In this document: in pieces, positions 53,000-62,576 of the stretch
Layout of the letters: every line of letters starts with the position of its first letter
Position numbering within the stretch: position 1 is the stretch's first letter
NCBI GenBank assembly: GCA_012522445.1
Contig: JAAYKL010000107.1
Coordinates: 1 to 64,000 of the forward strand
Length of the DNA: 64,000 nt
Reading direction: 5' to 3'
DNA from: Myxococcales bacterium
GTDB lineage: Bacteria > Myxococcota_A > Polyangia > JAAYKL01
Made by a program: the position numbers and the translations under genes
Notes under the pieces: generated by a model
Database searches by the model: none
Seen by the model: the letters and a program-made list of their open reading frames with translations, nothing else
Told to the model about the DNA's origin: nothing

Positions 53000-54571
53000 T
53001 CATGTGGCGCCCAAGAAGAGCTTTAGTGTGGTCGCCGCATCGTGTTTGTCGAAGTCGATGTGCTGCAATTCTTCGCGGTGGCTAATGTTGTGAAACAAGG
53101 TGTCGAGGTGGTGATAAAACGCCTCACACTCCGCAATAATGGGCACCAAGTGCTGGGACTCCAACGCATCTTCATCGCGCAGGCGCTCTACCAGCATAAT
53201 GAACCGATCGAACTGTGCATAATCCGAGTAGCGCAACAACTGGTATCCCATCGAACGAAAATAAGAGACAAAGGTTTGAATGAAATTAACGGTGTCGGTC
53301 CCCACCCATTGGTCGGCGGTGCGCAGGGCATCGTTGGCCTTGGCGATAAAAGCCTGCAAGATCTTTTGGAACATCCAGATGTCGCGACGCAACCGGACAG
53401 AACGCGTAATGTCAGAGGTGAAGTCGGCAAAAATGGCGTCGCCATTAATATCGGTCTGGTACTCGCGCGCAATGAGCACCACGGTGTTTTGCAAAAAACT
53501 GCGAAACGCGTTCATCGAAAGATGAATGGTCGTCATTAAATCATCGGGGTCTTGCACCTCGTCGATGGAGGGCAATAAGTGCTCAAATACTTTTTTCAGT
53601 TCGAGGCGCAATTGGTGGCCTGCTGACATCAGCAATTCTCGCAGGGACTTGAGCCCCACAAACTCGAGGTTCAATTCGTCGTACTGCTGTTTGACATGCG
53701 CCGCCGAAAGCGTTTTGTACCCGCGCGAGAATCCCTCCGACATCCACTTGGCCGATCCGGAAACATAAAACTCGGAAAAGGCCAATCCATCGGAGTGCAG
53801 CAAAGCCAAGTAGGAAAAGAGCGGACCAAAGCCATTGCGCGCCACATCTTCGGTCTCAATGATGTCGATGTAGTGCAGCAGCCGAAAGAGCGACAACTGG
53901 GTCATCGTGGTCACGCGCTGCGCCGTATGGCTGTCGATGCTGGGCAAAATATCAACGATGATTTGGCTGGAGATGGCGTCGTATTCGGAGCGGAAATCAA
54001 AGATGGCGAGGGGATTAAAGTACAACGAACGATGAATCTCCCGCTGCACCAGCGCGATCACAGACGAAAAAACATGGTATGAAATCGCCCCAGAGAGCAG
54101 CAGCGTGTTGGCGGTTTCCAACAAATTATCGAGAACGGAAACCATCAAGGCCAAGCTTTGGTTCGGCGTATCCTGCTCCAGAGAGCGCCGCATGATGTCG
54201 GTGCGCAGCAAGTCGGAGGTTTGGAAACTGTCGATGAAGCGCTCAAAATCAAACGCGCAATCTGTGCTATTGCAGAGCCGTCGCCCTTGTTCGCACAGTG
54301 TTCGCAACGACGAGACGAGCAACTCCATCTCCACGTCCCAAGATTTTTCGGCGACGGGAACGCGGCGAACGATGTTTCCAGGATGATTGGCGGGATTGCC
54401 AAAACAAACGAGGCCCTTGAGCAACATTTCAAAGCGAAACAAAAACTGAGCCCGGTGCGCCATATCATGGGATTCAAACCATATCCGGCGCGCATCCGAT
54501 TGCTCCTGCCGCAACCAGGTGGAGGCCTTCATCAGCTCGGCATAATAATTTCGTTTCGCAGACATTGTCAT
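53000..54571 (-). CDS. Uncharacterised 523-residue protein in the ruvAB transcript
   Basis: A mostly helical cytoplasmic protein with no signal peptide or membrane helix and no family I recognise. Features: LRQEQSDARRIWFESHDMAH near the start, several blocks rich in Leu/Phe, and a C-terminal HxxE-like segment ECEAFYHHLDTLFHNISHREE. It lies 22 bases downstream of ruvB in the same orientation, so it may share the ruvAB transcript. No catalytic motif can be proposed with confidence. Confidence 0.75.
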   Translation of the reverse strand: MTMSAKRNYYAELMKASTWLRQEQSDARRIWFESHDMAHRAQFLFRFEMLLKGLVCFGNPANHPGNIVRRVPVAEKSWDVEMELLVSSLRTLCEQGRRLCNSTDCAFDFERFIDSFQTSDLLRTDIMRRSLEQDTPNQSLALMVSVLDNLLETANTLLLSGAISYHVFSSVIALVQREIHRSLYFNPLAIFDFRSEYDAISSQIIVDILPSIDSHTAQRVTTMTQLSLFRLLHYIDIIETEDVARNGFGPLFSYLALLHSDGLAFSEFYVSGSAKWMSEGFSRGYKTLSAAHVKQQYDELNLEFVGLKSLRELLMSAGHQLRLELKKVFEHLLPSIDEVQDPDDLMTTIHLSMNAFRSFLQNTVVLIAREYQTDINGDAIFADFTSDITRSVRLRRDIWMFQKILQAFIAKANDALRTADQWVGTDTVNFIQTFVSYFRSMGYQLLRYSDYAQFDRFIMLVERLRDEDALESQHLVPIIAECEAFYHHLDTLFHNISHREELQHIDFDKHDAATTLKLFLGAT

Positions 54572-54593
54572 TTTGTTATGCGGCTCCCTCGCA

Positions 54594-55628
54594 TCACAAG
54601 AGCCGCTGCTGTCCTTTGCGAGATGGCGTCACGCCCAAGTGCGCAAATGCACGCGGTGTGGCAACGCGGCCCCGCGGTGTTCGCTGGATGTATCCATTTT
54701 GCATGAGATAGGGCTCATATACATCTTCAATTGTATCGCGCGGCTCTGAAACAGCGGCAGCGATGGTTTCAATGCCCACCGGCCCCCCGTCAAACAACTC
54801 GACAATTGCCGACAAAATGCGGCGGTCCATATCGTCAAATCCCGCTTCATCTACCTCGAGGCGTCGCAGTGCGTGCTGTGCCAATTCGCGGTGAATGGTG
54901 CCCGATCCCTCCACCTCTGCAAAGTCGCGCACACGGCGCAGCAGCCGGTTGGCAATGCGTGGGGTGCCGCGAGCGCGGCGGGCGATTTCGTGAGCCCCGG
55001 GATCGTCGATGGGGATGTTCAGCAAGCCCGCAGAGCGCAAGATGATTTTTTTCAAATCTTCAGGCGGGTAGTAATCGAGGCGAATGTTGACGCCGAAGCG
55101 CGACAAGAGCGGCGAGGTGAGCAAGCCCGTACGCGTGGTGGCGCCCACCAGCGTGAACGGCTGCAAGGGGAGTTTGTACGAGGCGGCGTGGGGGCCATCG
55201 CCGGCGACGATATCGATCTCAAAGTCTTCGATGGCCGGATACAGGTTCTCTTCGACCACCGGGGTAAGGCGGTGAATCTCGTCGATGAAGAGCACGTCGC
55301 GCGGTCCCAGTTTTGTCAGCAACGCCGCGAGCGTGCCTTTGTGCTCAATGGCCGGCCCCGATGTGGTGTGAATCGACACCCCCATCTCTGCGGCAATGAT
55401 ATGGGCCAAAGTGGTCTTGCCAAGCCCCGGCGGACCGCAAAACAAGACGTGATCGAGGGGTTCGCCGCGCCGACGTGCCGCCTCAATGAAGACGCGCAGG
55501 TTGTCGACGTGCCGCACTTGTCCCACGTATTCGGAGAGCTCGGTGGGGCGCAGCGCGATGTCGAATACACGCTCGTCACCTTGCAATTGCACATCGATAA
55601 CGCCGCGATTTGTGTCGTTGTCGTTCAT
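54594..55628 (-). CDS. ruvB: Holliday junction branch migration ATPase RuvB
   Basis: A 344-residue AAA+ motor. Walker [13 protein letters not shown], Walker [11 protein letters not shown], sensor [19 protein letters not shown] and the winged-helix C-terminus with [13 protein letters not shown] are all present. An ATG at 55628 is chosen; a GTG two codons earlier overlaps the ruvA stop (GTGA). ruvC is not in the window. Confidence 0.95.
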   Translation of the reverse strand: MNDNDTNRGVIDVQLQGDERVFDIALRPTELSEYVGQVRHVDNLRVFIEAARRRGEPLDHVLFCGPPGLGKTTLAHIIAAEMGVSIHTTSGPAIEHKGTLAALLTKLGPRDVLFIDEIHRLTPVVEENLYPAIEDFEIDIVAGDGPHAASYKLPLQPFTLVGATTRTGLLTSPLLSRFGVNIRLDYYPPEDLKKIILRSAGLLNIPIDDPGAHEIARRARGTPRIANRLLRRVRDFAEVEGSGTIHRELAQHALRRLEVDEAGFDDMDRRILSAIVELFDGGPVGIETIAAAVSEPRDTIEDVYEPYLMQNGYIQRTPRGRVATPRAFAHLGVTPSRKGQQRLL

Positions 55629-55630
55629 AG

Positions 55631-56221
55631 TCACTTGGCGCGCAAAACGGACAGCGCTTCGCGCAACAGCACCTCAAAGGACGCATCCGCTGGCTGAGCG
55701 CGGCGCACTTCGCCGATCACGCGTTCCACTTCAGAAGCTTTGAATCCAAGATTTTTCAACGCCGAATCCAGCTCGGAAAATACACCCATCACCGGAGCGG
55801 AGGCAGCACTCCCCGTTGCGACCACACGGCCTGACAACTCCAACACAATGCGCTCGGCTGTTTTTTTGCCAATCCCGGGAATGGTGCAAAGACGCCGCGT
55901 ATCGCCCTCGTTGATGGCCCTGGCCAGCGTGGCCGAATCCATGGCACCAATCACCGCCAGTGCCACCTTGGGACCCACACCGCTCACCTTGCCTATCAGC
56001 GTGCGAAACAAATGGCGCTCATCCGGTACGGAGAACCCGAAAAGACGTATCTCATCTTCGCGCACGTGTGTGTGAATCCACAATTCGGCTTCTTGTCCGG
56101 TGGGGGGCAGGGATGCCAAGGTGGAAAGTGGCAGCGAAATTTCAAATCCCACGCCGTTGTTGTCGAGTGTAATGCCCTCTGCAGTCTTGTCGCAGATAAT
56201 GCCTTTGAGACGTCCAATCAT
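55631..56221 (-). CDS. ruvA: Holliday junction DNA helicase RuvA
   Basis: A 196-residue protein starting [12 protein letters not shown], the family N-terminus. Helix-hairpin-helix regions ([39 protein letters not shown]) bind the junction. A more upstream ATG at 56233 adds four residues and a far longer frame exists but is not family-like. RuvB follows directly. Confidence 0.93.
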   Translation of the reverse strand: MIGRLKGIICDKTAEGITLDNNGVGFEISLPLSTLASLPPTGQEAELWIHTHVREDEIRLFGFSVPDERHLFRTLIGKVSGVGPKVALAVIGAMDSATLARAINEGDTRRLCTIPGIGKKTAERIVLELSGRVVATGSAASAPVMGVFSELDSALKNLGFKASEVERVIGEVRRAQPADASFEVLLREALSVLRAK

Positions 56222-56324
56222 GCGGAGAAGCATAGCGATTGTGCGCCGAACAAACAAGAACTGAGCGCGTGCGCATGCGCCATTTCCGCGCCGTTTCAAC
56301 CGCCCGACACCAGCAGGCGAGGGG

Positions 56325-56873
56325 TCAGGCGCGCTTGCGTGTAAAGCGCCAAAAAGCCCAGATGTCGGTGATCGCGCGAAAGGCTGCCGTGATGGCAACA
56401 ATGGCCACCAGCACGTCGGCTACCAACAGGGTTGTTTCGTAGGGACCGGGTTCTTTCAGGGCGGCGCCCACAATATGCCCCACGTATCCCAGCAGCGTCA
56501 GTCCCGTCGCCAGCAAGGCCATAAGCAGGTGAGAGATGGCGCGGTTTAACAAGCTTTTGGGGGTTCGCGTAATGTGCTGCTGTTGTGCGGTGGTCAACCG
56601 TTGCCAGTTGCGAAAGCGACGCACAAACATCGACCAACTCAAAAAGACAACGACGGGCAGTGACATCATTACCAGCAGCTCCACCTTGGTTTCGTGCAGG
56701 GGAGAGCGGTAGGGGTTTTGCAAGTTGATCAGCAAAAAACCCGCCGCCATGCTGGTGTGGCAAATGGAGGCCCGGAGGTCGGGGATAAATGCAGCCGCGT
56801 CCCGCAGCTCGGCATTGTTAAGCGACATGGTCATAATGCATCGACTATTGAAGGCCCCGGGCGCGCATGTCAA
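56325..56873 (-). CDS. Small membrane protein, unknown
   Basis: A 182-residue protein starting at TTG 56873 with GGGAG six bases upstream, its start overlapping the previous stop by four bases (TTGA). Later ATGs (56834, 56828) lack a site. Three or four membrane helices are visible: ELLVMMSLPVVVFLSWSMFV, LLMALLATGLTLLGYVGHIV and LLVADVLVAIVAITAAF. No family recognised. The helix layout resembles that of the neighbour at 56870-57355 only in part. Confidence 0.6.
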   Translation of the reverse strand: MTCAPGAFNSRCIMTMSLNNAELRDAAAFIPDLRASICHTSMAAGFLLINLQNPYRSPLHETKVELLVMMSLPVVVFLSWSMFVRRFRNWQRLTTAQQQHITRTPKSLLNRAISHLLMALLATGLTLLGYVGHIVGAALKEPGPYETTLLVADVLVAIVAITAAFRAITDIWAFWRFTRKRA

Positions 56874-57355
56874 TCGTTACTCCCGTTTTCGTCTGCTTTT
56901 AACGGAGGTGCCACTGTTGTCGCGGTGCAGCGCAACAGCAACACGGCATTGGCGATGACGAACAACAGCAGCGCGACACCAACGACAACGCCAATGGTGT
57001 CGATCACTGACCAGGGAGCGGCATGGCGATACCAAGCCAGCAAGGGAATGCGCAGCAGACTCGAGGCAAGCAACGCGCCAAAGGCGTACCAGATCAGGGC
57101 CATTTTCTTCATTTTGCCCGGCGTCTCATGCGTGCCTGAGGTCATGGCCGCTCGTTGTTCCTCGGCGGCACGGCGCAACACCATTATCACCAGACCGAGC
57201 ACCAGTGCACTTCCCAGCAGCACCTTCATGCGCCCCAGGTGCCCCAAGCCGTGCTCTGCAGGATAGAGGACCACACCCAAGGCTGCCGTCACGACGCTGC
57301 CGAAACAAGCCTTCATATAGTGTCTTTGAAAACGCTCTGCGCACTGTGCGGACAT
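56870..57355 (-). CDS. Small membrane protein, unknown
   Basis: A 161-residue protein with about four membrane helices (FGSVVTAALGVVLYP, VLLGSALVLGLVIMVL, ALIWYAFGALLASSLLRIPLLAW and VGVALLLFVIANAVLLL). No family recognised. It is translationally coupled to the following small membrane protein. There is no strong ribosome site at 57355; an in-frame ATG at residue 14 is possible. Confidence 0.6.
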   Translation of the reverse strand: MSAQCAERFQRHYMKACFGSVVTAALGVVLYPAEHGLGHLGRMKVLLGSALVLGLVIMVLRRAAEEQRAAMTSGTHETPGKMKKMALIWYAFGALLASSLLRIPLLAWYRHAAPWSVIDTIGVVVGVALLLFVIANAVLLLRCTATTVAPPLKADENGSND

Positions 57356-57508
57356 GATGCGCTTGTTTCAAAATCGAGCCGCTGTGTCAACCGACAACCC
57401 ATGCCCATCACCGCACGCTACCCGCGCGCCGCCAACCGCAGACTCGCTTCGGAAGGCCGCTTCTCATCCCTTCTGCGCTTGTGAACGCCATCGATGCCAG
57501 CTACATAG

Positions 57509-58370
57509 ATGAGCATGAATCTCTTTGTATCCGAGGACACTGGTTACGCGTTATTGGACTGCGGCGACGAACGAAAACTCGAACGCTTTGGCCCCTGGAT
57601 CCTGGACCGGCCCTCTCCCCAGGCCATCTGGTCCAAACGCACGCCGCAGCGCTGGAGCGAGGCCCACGCCTTTTTCGAACGGCAGGAGTCCGGCAACGGC
57701 GAATGGCGCGTGCACCAACCCAAATGCCACACACCTTGGCGCGCGCAATTCTTCGGTTTGCAGTTTGAAATCCGCCTCACCGGCTTTGGCAACGTGGGTC
57801 TCTTCCCCGAACACCGCGCACACTGGGACTGGCTGCGCGACAGCATCCGCACACGTGCCCAAACCGCCAACGCCCCCCACATCCTCAACCTCTTTGCCTA
57901 CACCGGTGGCGCATCGCTGGTCTGGCGCCCTCGCCGGAGCGCGCGTCACCCACGTGGACGCCGCCAAAGCCGTTAATGCCTGGGCCATTGCCAACGCCAA
58001 ACACAACCGAAGCCCCGCAGAACGCCTCCGTTTTCTGGCCGAAGATGCCCCCAAATTCATCAACCGCGAGATTCGCCGCGGCCGGCGTTACGATGGCATC
58101 ATTCTCGACCCGCCGAGCTTCGGGCGCGGTACCGCAGGCGAGGTCTGGAAAATTGAACGCGATTTTTATCCGCTGCTTTGCCAGTGCCAAGAGCTACTCA
58201 GCGAGCATCCGCTTTTTTTGCTAATTACCGCCCATTCGCCGGGCATCACCCCCATGTCTCTGCAAAGCCTCATGCCCATGAGCGACGGCACCTGGCAACG
58301 CGGCGAAATGCTGCTGCAGTCCCCTCACGCTGCGTTACCCGCTGGCGTATACCTGCGCTGGACACCATAG
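57509..58370 (+). pseudogene. Frameshifted class I SAM-dependent rRNA methyltransferase (PF10672/RlmI-like)
   Basis: The first part (57509 to about 57920) encodes MSMNLFVSEDTGYALLDCG, GNVGLFPEHRAHWDWL and LNLFAYTGGASLVW. The rest continues in the frame offset by one base: LAGARVTHVDAAKAVNAWA, then the conserved DPPSFGRGTAGEVWKIERDF, a SAM-methyltransferase catalytic loop. Both parts together make a complete enzyme of about 286 residues. One extra base in the run near 57921-57935 restores the frame if removed. Either a sequencing error or a recent mutation; a programmed shift is unlikely. Confidence 0.8.
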
Positions 58371-58445
58371 TCCCAACGCGCCCTCAGGCGTGCAACGCAC
58401 GGGGAAAAATACAATGCGAAATGATGGCGTTTGAAAGGGAAACGA

Positions 58446-58844
58446 CTAGCGTTTGGAGAACTGAAAGGAACGACGCGCGCCGGCTCTGCCGTACTTTTTG
58501 CGTTCCACTTCACGCGCATCTCGGGTGAGAAAACCCGCTTTTTTGAGCGACGAACGCCGCTCGGGATCAGCGGCTTGCAACGCGCGGGCAATGCCGTACT
58601 TGCAAGCATCGGCTTGTGCCGAAGAACCGCCGCCGCGCACATTGATTAAGAAGTCGTATTGCCCATCCGCCTCGACCAATTCAATGGGCTGGCGCATGAT
58701 CATGCGGAGAATGGAGCGCGGGAAATAGATCTCTTCCTCTTTGCGGTTGACAATTACTTTGCCCGTTCCCGGGGTCATCCACACGCGCGCAATGGCGCTC
58801 TTGCGTTTCCCCGTAGCGTACCAACGATCTGTACTGGTGGTCAT
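58446..58844 (-). CDS. rpsI: 30S ribosomal protein S9
   Basis: A 132-residue S9: [19 protein letters not shown] near the start, and the basic C-terminus RRSFQFSKR that reaches the decoding centre. It follows rplM by 20 bases, the standard order. Confidence 0.97.
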   Translation of the reverse strand: MTTSTDRWYATGKRKSAIARVWMTPGTGKVIVNRKEEEIYFPRSILRMIMRQPIELVEADGQYDFLINVRGGGSSAQADACKYGIARALQAADPERRSSLKKAGFLTRDAREVERKKYGRAGARRSFQFSKR

Positions 58845-58864
58845 GAACCGTTCCTCTCTTCAGT

Positions 58865-59299
58865 TCAAAATGTGAGCTTTTCGGGTTTCTGGGCCGCATA
58901 TCCGTGTTCGGGGGCGGGGCCAGCGTGTATTTTGAGTTTGGACAGCATTTGGCGGCCGAGCTTGGACTTGGGCAGCATGCCCTTCACCGCGTACTGGAGC
59001 ACCATCGTGGGGTTGGTCTCCAGCAGCTCGCGCGCCGACTTTTCGACGAGCCCACCGACCCAGCCGGTGTGCGAATAGTATTTCTTGTCGTCGAGTTTTT
59101 TGCCCGTCAACGCCACCTTTTCGGCGTTGATGGCCACCACGTAATCGCCGGTGTCGACATGAGGGGTGTAAGTCGGCTTGTGTTTGCCCATCAGCATCAT
59201 CGCGATTTTCGTCGCGCTACGACCGAGATTTTGACCCGCCAGATCGACAATGTACCACTTGGCGTTCACATCTGCAGGTTTGGCATTGTACGTTCCCAT
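58865..59299 (-). CDS. rplM: 50S ribosomal protein L13
   Basis: A 144-residue L13: WYIVDLAGQNLGRSATKIA, GDYVVAINAEKVALTGKKL and KLKIHAGPAPEHGYAAQKPE. ATG 59299 (MGTYNAKP) has GGAG six bases upstream; an earlier in-frame start at 59311 overlaps that site. Usual operon with rpsI. Confidence 0.97.
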   Translation of the reverse strand: MGTYNAKPADVNAKWYIVDLAGQNLGRSATKIAMMLMGKHKPTYTPHVDTGDYVVAINAEKVALTGKKLDDKKYYSHTGWVGGLVEKSARELLETNPTMVLQYAVKGMLPKSKLGRQMLSKLKIHAGPAPEHGYAAQKPEKLTF

Positions 59300-59434
59300 T
59301 GAAGGCTCCACTTATCTATTGGTTATCATGTCGTTTTCGCGACATTTAAAGCGCACTTCTTATGCTGAAGGCGCCACGGTGTCAAGCGATGTTTTGGCAG
59401 GCGATTCCAAAATGCTGCCCAGGGCATCGCCACC

Positions 59435-59716
59435 TCACATCATGTTAAAATCTTTGGGGTTTTTTAGTACTTTCGCGCACGCATCCAAGTATTGCCGCTT
59501 CACCTCATCGTTGATTGTCAAGTTTTGAGAAGCGACGTCCCGCAGCAGTGATTCAAGTTGCAAACACTCATTCCAATGCGTCGAGAAGTCCTCGTACCGC
59601 AATTTGGCGATCAAGTAGCCGCTGTGGCGCACGGTTTCGTCAAATGCCAATGCGCCAAACTTCTCTTCAAAGCGCTGAATGTACTGCCGATACACGTCCA
59701 AAAACTCTGCCGCCAT
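59435..59716 (-). CDS. Small conserved-looking protein of unknown function
   Basis: A 93-residue helical protein from MAAEFLDVYRQYIQRF, with GAGGGG upstream of the ATG. It is charged and has no signal. No family recognised. It is followed in the same direction by rplM about 135 bases later, but a shared transcript is uncertain. Confidence 0.6.
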   Translation of the reverse strand: MAAEFLDVYRQYIQRFEEKFGALAFDETVRHSGYLIAKLRYEDFSTHWNECLQLESLLRDVASQNLTINDEVKRQYLDACAKVLKNPKDFNMM

Positions 59717-59730
59717 AAAACCCCTCGCTT

Positions 59731-59806
59731 TCCTACAATCAAATACAGCGGCAGCTAAGCACACCGCTTCCTAGAATCAAATACAGCGGCAGCCTAAGCA
59801 CACCGC
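59731..59806. repeat. Tandem 37/38-base direct repeat
   Basis: Copies at 59731-59767 and 59769-59806, sharing AATCAAATACAGCGGCAGC and CTAAGCACACCGC, with two differences. It lies in the gap upstream of 59435-59716 and downstream of 59822-60487. It may be a duplicated regulatory site or a processing region. Confidence 0.75.
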
Positions 59807-59821
59807 GAAACATCTCGCGCA

Positions 59822-60487
59822 TTACGCGACATAGCTCATGCCCGCCCACAGCGCGAATCCCGAAACGGACAACACCCATAAAACAGCGCGTCGCTTGCCG
59901 GCGCTTTGCACGGAAGACACACACAGCAACAACGACGCCAAAATCCACGTGCCGAGTCCCACAAAGATCAACAACGAAAACAGCGGTGAAGGATCGGCGG
60001 GGCGCTGCAAGACAACGGTGTTCGTTTTTCCCATCGCCTCGCGCGCAGCGGCTTGCTCGTGCAAACGCACAAGTTGCGCCTCGGCCATTGCGAGATAGGA
60101 CACGTTGGGCTGTTGCCAATACCGCGTCGAGAGAATGGAACGCCGCACCACCTCCCACACGAAGATGGCCTGCGCCACATCGCCGCGCATGCTGGCGCTA
60201 CGCCCCATCACCGACAAATGCCACAGCGCCCGCTCGGGCCAAGGACTGCCAGGCATCCAGGCCCGCGCCGCGTTTTCAAATGCGCCAACCACCGTGACCC
60301 AATCGGCATCCGCCTCCTGCAATTGCACCGCATGCGAAAAATGTCTCTGGCCGTCCAACCACAGTCGCACTGTGGCCAAGACGACCACCGCCGCCAAGAC
60401 AAACACCGCCCACTGCACAGCAGAGATCCAAATGCGACCAGTGGTGCGAGGCTCCTGCGGCGATGGGGGCGGGTGTAACGACAGCAT
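59822..60487 (-). CDS. Membrane protein with helical periplasmic segment, unknown
   Basis: A 221-residue protein with a membrane helix near 24-44 (VQWAVFVLAAVVVLATVRLWL), a helical soluble middle (FENAARAWMPGSPWPERALW), and two C-terminal helices (LFSLLIFVGLGTWILASLLLC and VLWVLSVSGFALWAGM). It lies six bases after the ABC permease, so probably part of the transporter operon. Confidence 0.65.
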   Translation of the reverse strand: MLSLHPPPSPQEPRTTGRIWISAVQWAVFVLAAVVVLATVRLWLDGQRHFSHAVQLQEADADWVTVVGAFENAARAWMPGSPWPERALWHLSVMGRSASMRGDVAQAIFVWEVVRRSILSTRYWQQPNVSYLAMAEAQLVRLHEQAAAREAMGKTNTVVLQRPADPSPLFSLLIFVGLGTWILASLLLCVSSVQSAGKRRAVLWVLSVSGFALWAGMSYVA

Positions 60488-60493
60488 GAATGA

Positions 60494-61291
60494 CTAGAGA
60501 AAATCGCGACGCCGGATCAACAAAATAGATAGCGTGACAAAGGCCGCACTCAACGCCACCCCATAGCCAATGGTCGACACCAGGTATCCTGTGGAGACAA
60601 ATTGGGCGTGGACGGTGGCAAAGGTGTCCTCGACGATTTTTCCCGACGGATAAAACAAGTACAAATTGGGCGTCACCACGGCCACGACGTCGAGAAAAGG
60701 CGACAACCAGCTAATGTCTTTTCGCTGAGCGAGTTCGGCGATCAAATGCGCATTGCGCCCTGCGACAAACAAGCCCAATGAAAAAATACCGCTGAGAAAC
60801 GGACTGGAAAACGAGGTGAAAAACAAGGCCATCGCCACGATGACCAGCGTCTCCACAAATATCAGCAGCAATGCAACAACGAGCCCCGCTGTAATGGTGC
60901 CGCCCTGAAAATAAACCAGCGGAAAGAACACCAACAGCATTAGGCTCATCTGCACCAACACCACGCTGACCAAGCCAAAGTACTTGCCGATCACATAAGC
61001 GACACGCGACACCGGCTTGGCCAAAACAGGGTAGATGGTTCGTTTTTCAATTTCTTTATTGAGCAATGTGATGCCCAAAAAAATGGAGATCAGCACCGAC
61101 ACAAAAGAAATGCCCATGAGGCCAATGTCGATGGTCGAGCGCAGCTTTTGGTTGAGTGAGAGTTGCCCCAACACCAGGCTAAACAAAATCAGCGCGATGG
61201 CGAAAAACAAAAATCCGTAGAGAATGCGGTCGCGGATCGCCTCTCGAAATGTATTTTGAATGATGGCAAAAACTTGGCGCATATTGTTCAC
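60494..61291 (-). CDS. ABC transporter permease (ABC-2/NosY-like)
   Basis: A 265-residue integral membrane protein with six helices. It begins FREAIRDRILYGFLFF, followed by ISIFLGITLLNKEIEKRTIYPVLAKPVSR, a motif shared by NosY-type permeases. It presumably works with the ATPase gene at 63584-64000, though the BamB and YfgM genes lie between. Substrate unknown. Confidence 0.85.
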   Translation of the reverse strand: MNNMRQVFAIIQNTFREAIRDRILYGFLFFAIALILFSLVLGQLSLNQKLRSTIDIGLMGISFVSVLISIFLGITLLNKEIEKRTIYPVLAKPVSRVAYVIGKYFGLVSVVLVQMSLMLLVFFPLVYFQGGTITAGLVVALLLIFVETLVIVAMALFFTSFSSPFLSGIFSLGLFVAGRNAHLIAELAQRKDISWLSPFLDVVAVVTPNLYLFYPSGKIVEDTFATVHAQFVSTGYLVSTIGYGVALSAAFVTLSILLIRRRDFL

Positions 61292-61367
61292 TGACGCGTT
61301 CGGTGCGGGATTCTCCCCGCGTTTAGCACGCGCGCAATCCCCCGCAGGGAAGCCGCCGCATCATAGC

Positions 61368-62576
61368 TTATCGAATGGAAAAAGCATACAGGGTCGACCA
61401 GTTTCCCAGCACAAAGAGATAGCCGCCATACTCACTGGGACGAGAAAAGAACCCGCCATTCATGTCGAGGCGCTGCAGCACTTCGCCGGTGCCCACGGAG
61501 ATTGCGTACATTCCCGCCTCGGTGTCCGTCACGAGCAACACGTCGTCGTAAAGCACGGGATCGCTCTTGTGTCCCATGCCGAACATCGATGTTAAGCGGG
61601 TCTCGCCGGTCTCGGGATTCAGCACCGTCATGCCCCGGTTGCCCGCGCGCAACACCACCACTTCTTCAAAGGCCTCGCCCATGCCCGTCACCATGTCGAG
61701 ATCGGGACGCGCCCACAGGATGTTGCCCGTCTCGGCATCCATGCCAAAGACACCGCCAGCCACCGAAGCTGCGATTGCGGTTTGGCGGATCACCACGGGG
61801 GTGGCGTCGATGTCGGAGAGCTTGAATTCGTTGGGCTTGAGATTGGCCACGGCTTCAGACGCCAAGTCCTGCTCCCAGTTGGCCACACCGGTGGCGGCGT
61901 CCAGCGAGACGAGAAAACCGTCGCTGAACCCCACGTAAACACTGTCGCCATCAAAGCGCAAATCGCTGTATCCCGCTGCGCTAAAGCCCTCGACCGGCGC
62001 GCGTCGATAGCGCCAAATGGTCTCGAAGGTCATGGGATCAACCGCCATCACCGTGTTGTCGGCATTGGCGAAGTAAATGGTGTCTTCGCGCAGCCAGATT
62101 TTTCGCCGTATCTCGGCACCGGTCTCCAATTGGGCAAGCAAGCGCCCGGACCGAGCGTGCAGCGCGTACAAAACGCCGTCATCGGTACCGAAATAAACGC
62201 GGAGGCGTTCCGCATCGTAAATGGGCGTGGATCCCACCGGCGTGCGCAGCGAATAGCGCCACACCGTTTGGCCAGAAAAGGCATCCAGGCAATAAAATCC
62301 CCCCACGGCCGCACCGATGAAAACGCGGCGCGCATCGGTATCAAAGCCAATGCCCGCCGTCTCGACCGGATAAAAGCGATCGTTGGCCTCGAACATGCCG
62401 GGCACCTGAAAATTGGGCATGTTGGAGTGCAGGGGTTTCTGCCAGCGAAATGTCAACACAGCGTGTTGGGGGTGTTTTTTGCTGTGGGTTGGAGCCGGCT
62501 GCATGTGGCGACAGGAAAGCGCAAGCAAAGCGAACGCCAAGCAAAGCGCCACCGGACGCCAGCGCATCCGTTTCAC
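61368..62576 (-). CDS. bamB: BamB-like beta-propeller lipoprotein
   Basis: A 402-residue lipoprotein (LALSCRHM lipobox). PQQ-type propeller repeats are clear: FSGQTVWRYSLRTPVGSTP, DATTGVANWEQDL-like DAATGVANWEQDL, METGNILWARPD-like DAETGNILWARPDL and GTGEVLQRLDMNGG. Its ATG overlaps the YfgM stop by four bases, repeating the E. coli yfgM-bamB order. It probably assists outer-membrane protein insertion. Confidence 0.85.
   Translation of the reverse strand: MKRMRWRPVALCLAFALLALSCRHMQPAPTHSKKHPQHAVLTFRWQKPLHSNMPNFQVPGMFEANDRFYPVETAGIGFDTDARRVFIGAAVGGFYCLDAFSGQTVWRYSLRTPVGSTPIYDAERLRVYFGTDDGVLYALHARSGRLLAQLETGAEIRRKIWLREDTIYFANADNTVMAVDPMTFETIWRYRRAPVEGFSAAGYSDLRFDGDSVYVGFSDGFLVSLDAATGVANWEQDLASEAVANLKPNEFKLSDIDATPVVIRQTAIAASVAGGVFGMDAETGNILWARPDLDMVTGMGEAFEEVVVLRAGNRGMTVLNPETGETRLTSMFGMGHKSDPVLYDDVLLVTDTEAGMYAISVGTGEVLQRLDMNGGFFSRPSEYGGYLFVLGNWSTLYAFSIR

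Noticed and set aside
57915-57940. Programmed ribosomal frameshift in the methyltransferase
   Set aside because: No slippery heptamer or pseudoknot is evident, and the family does not use frameshifting.
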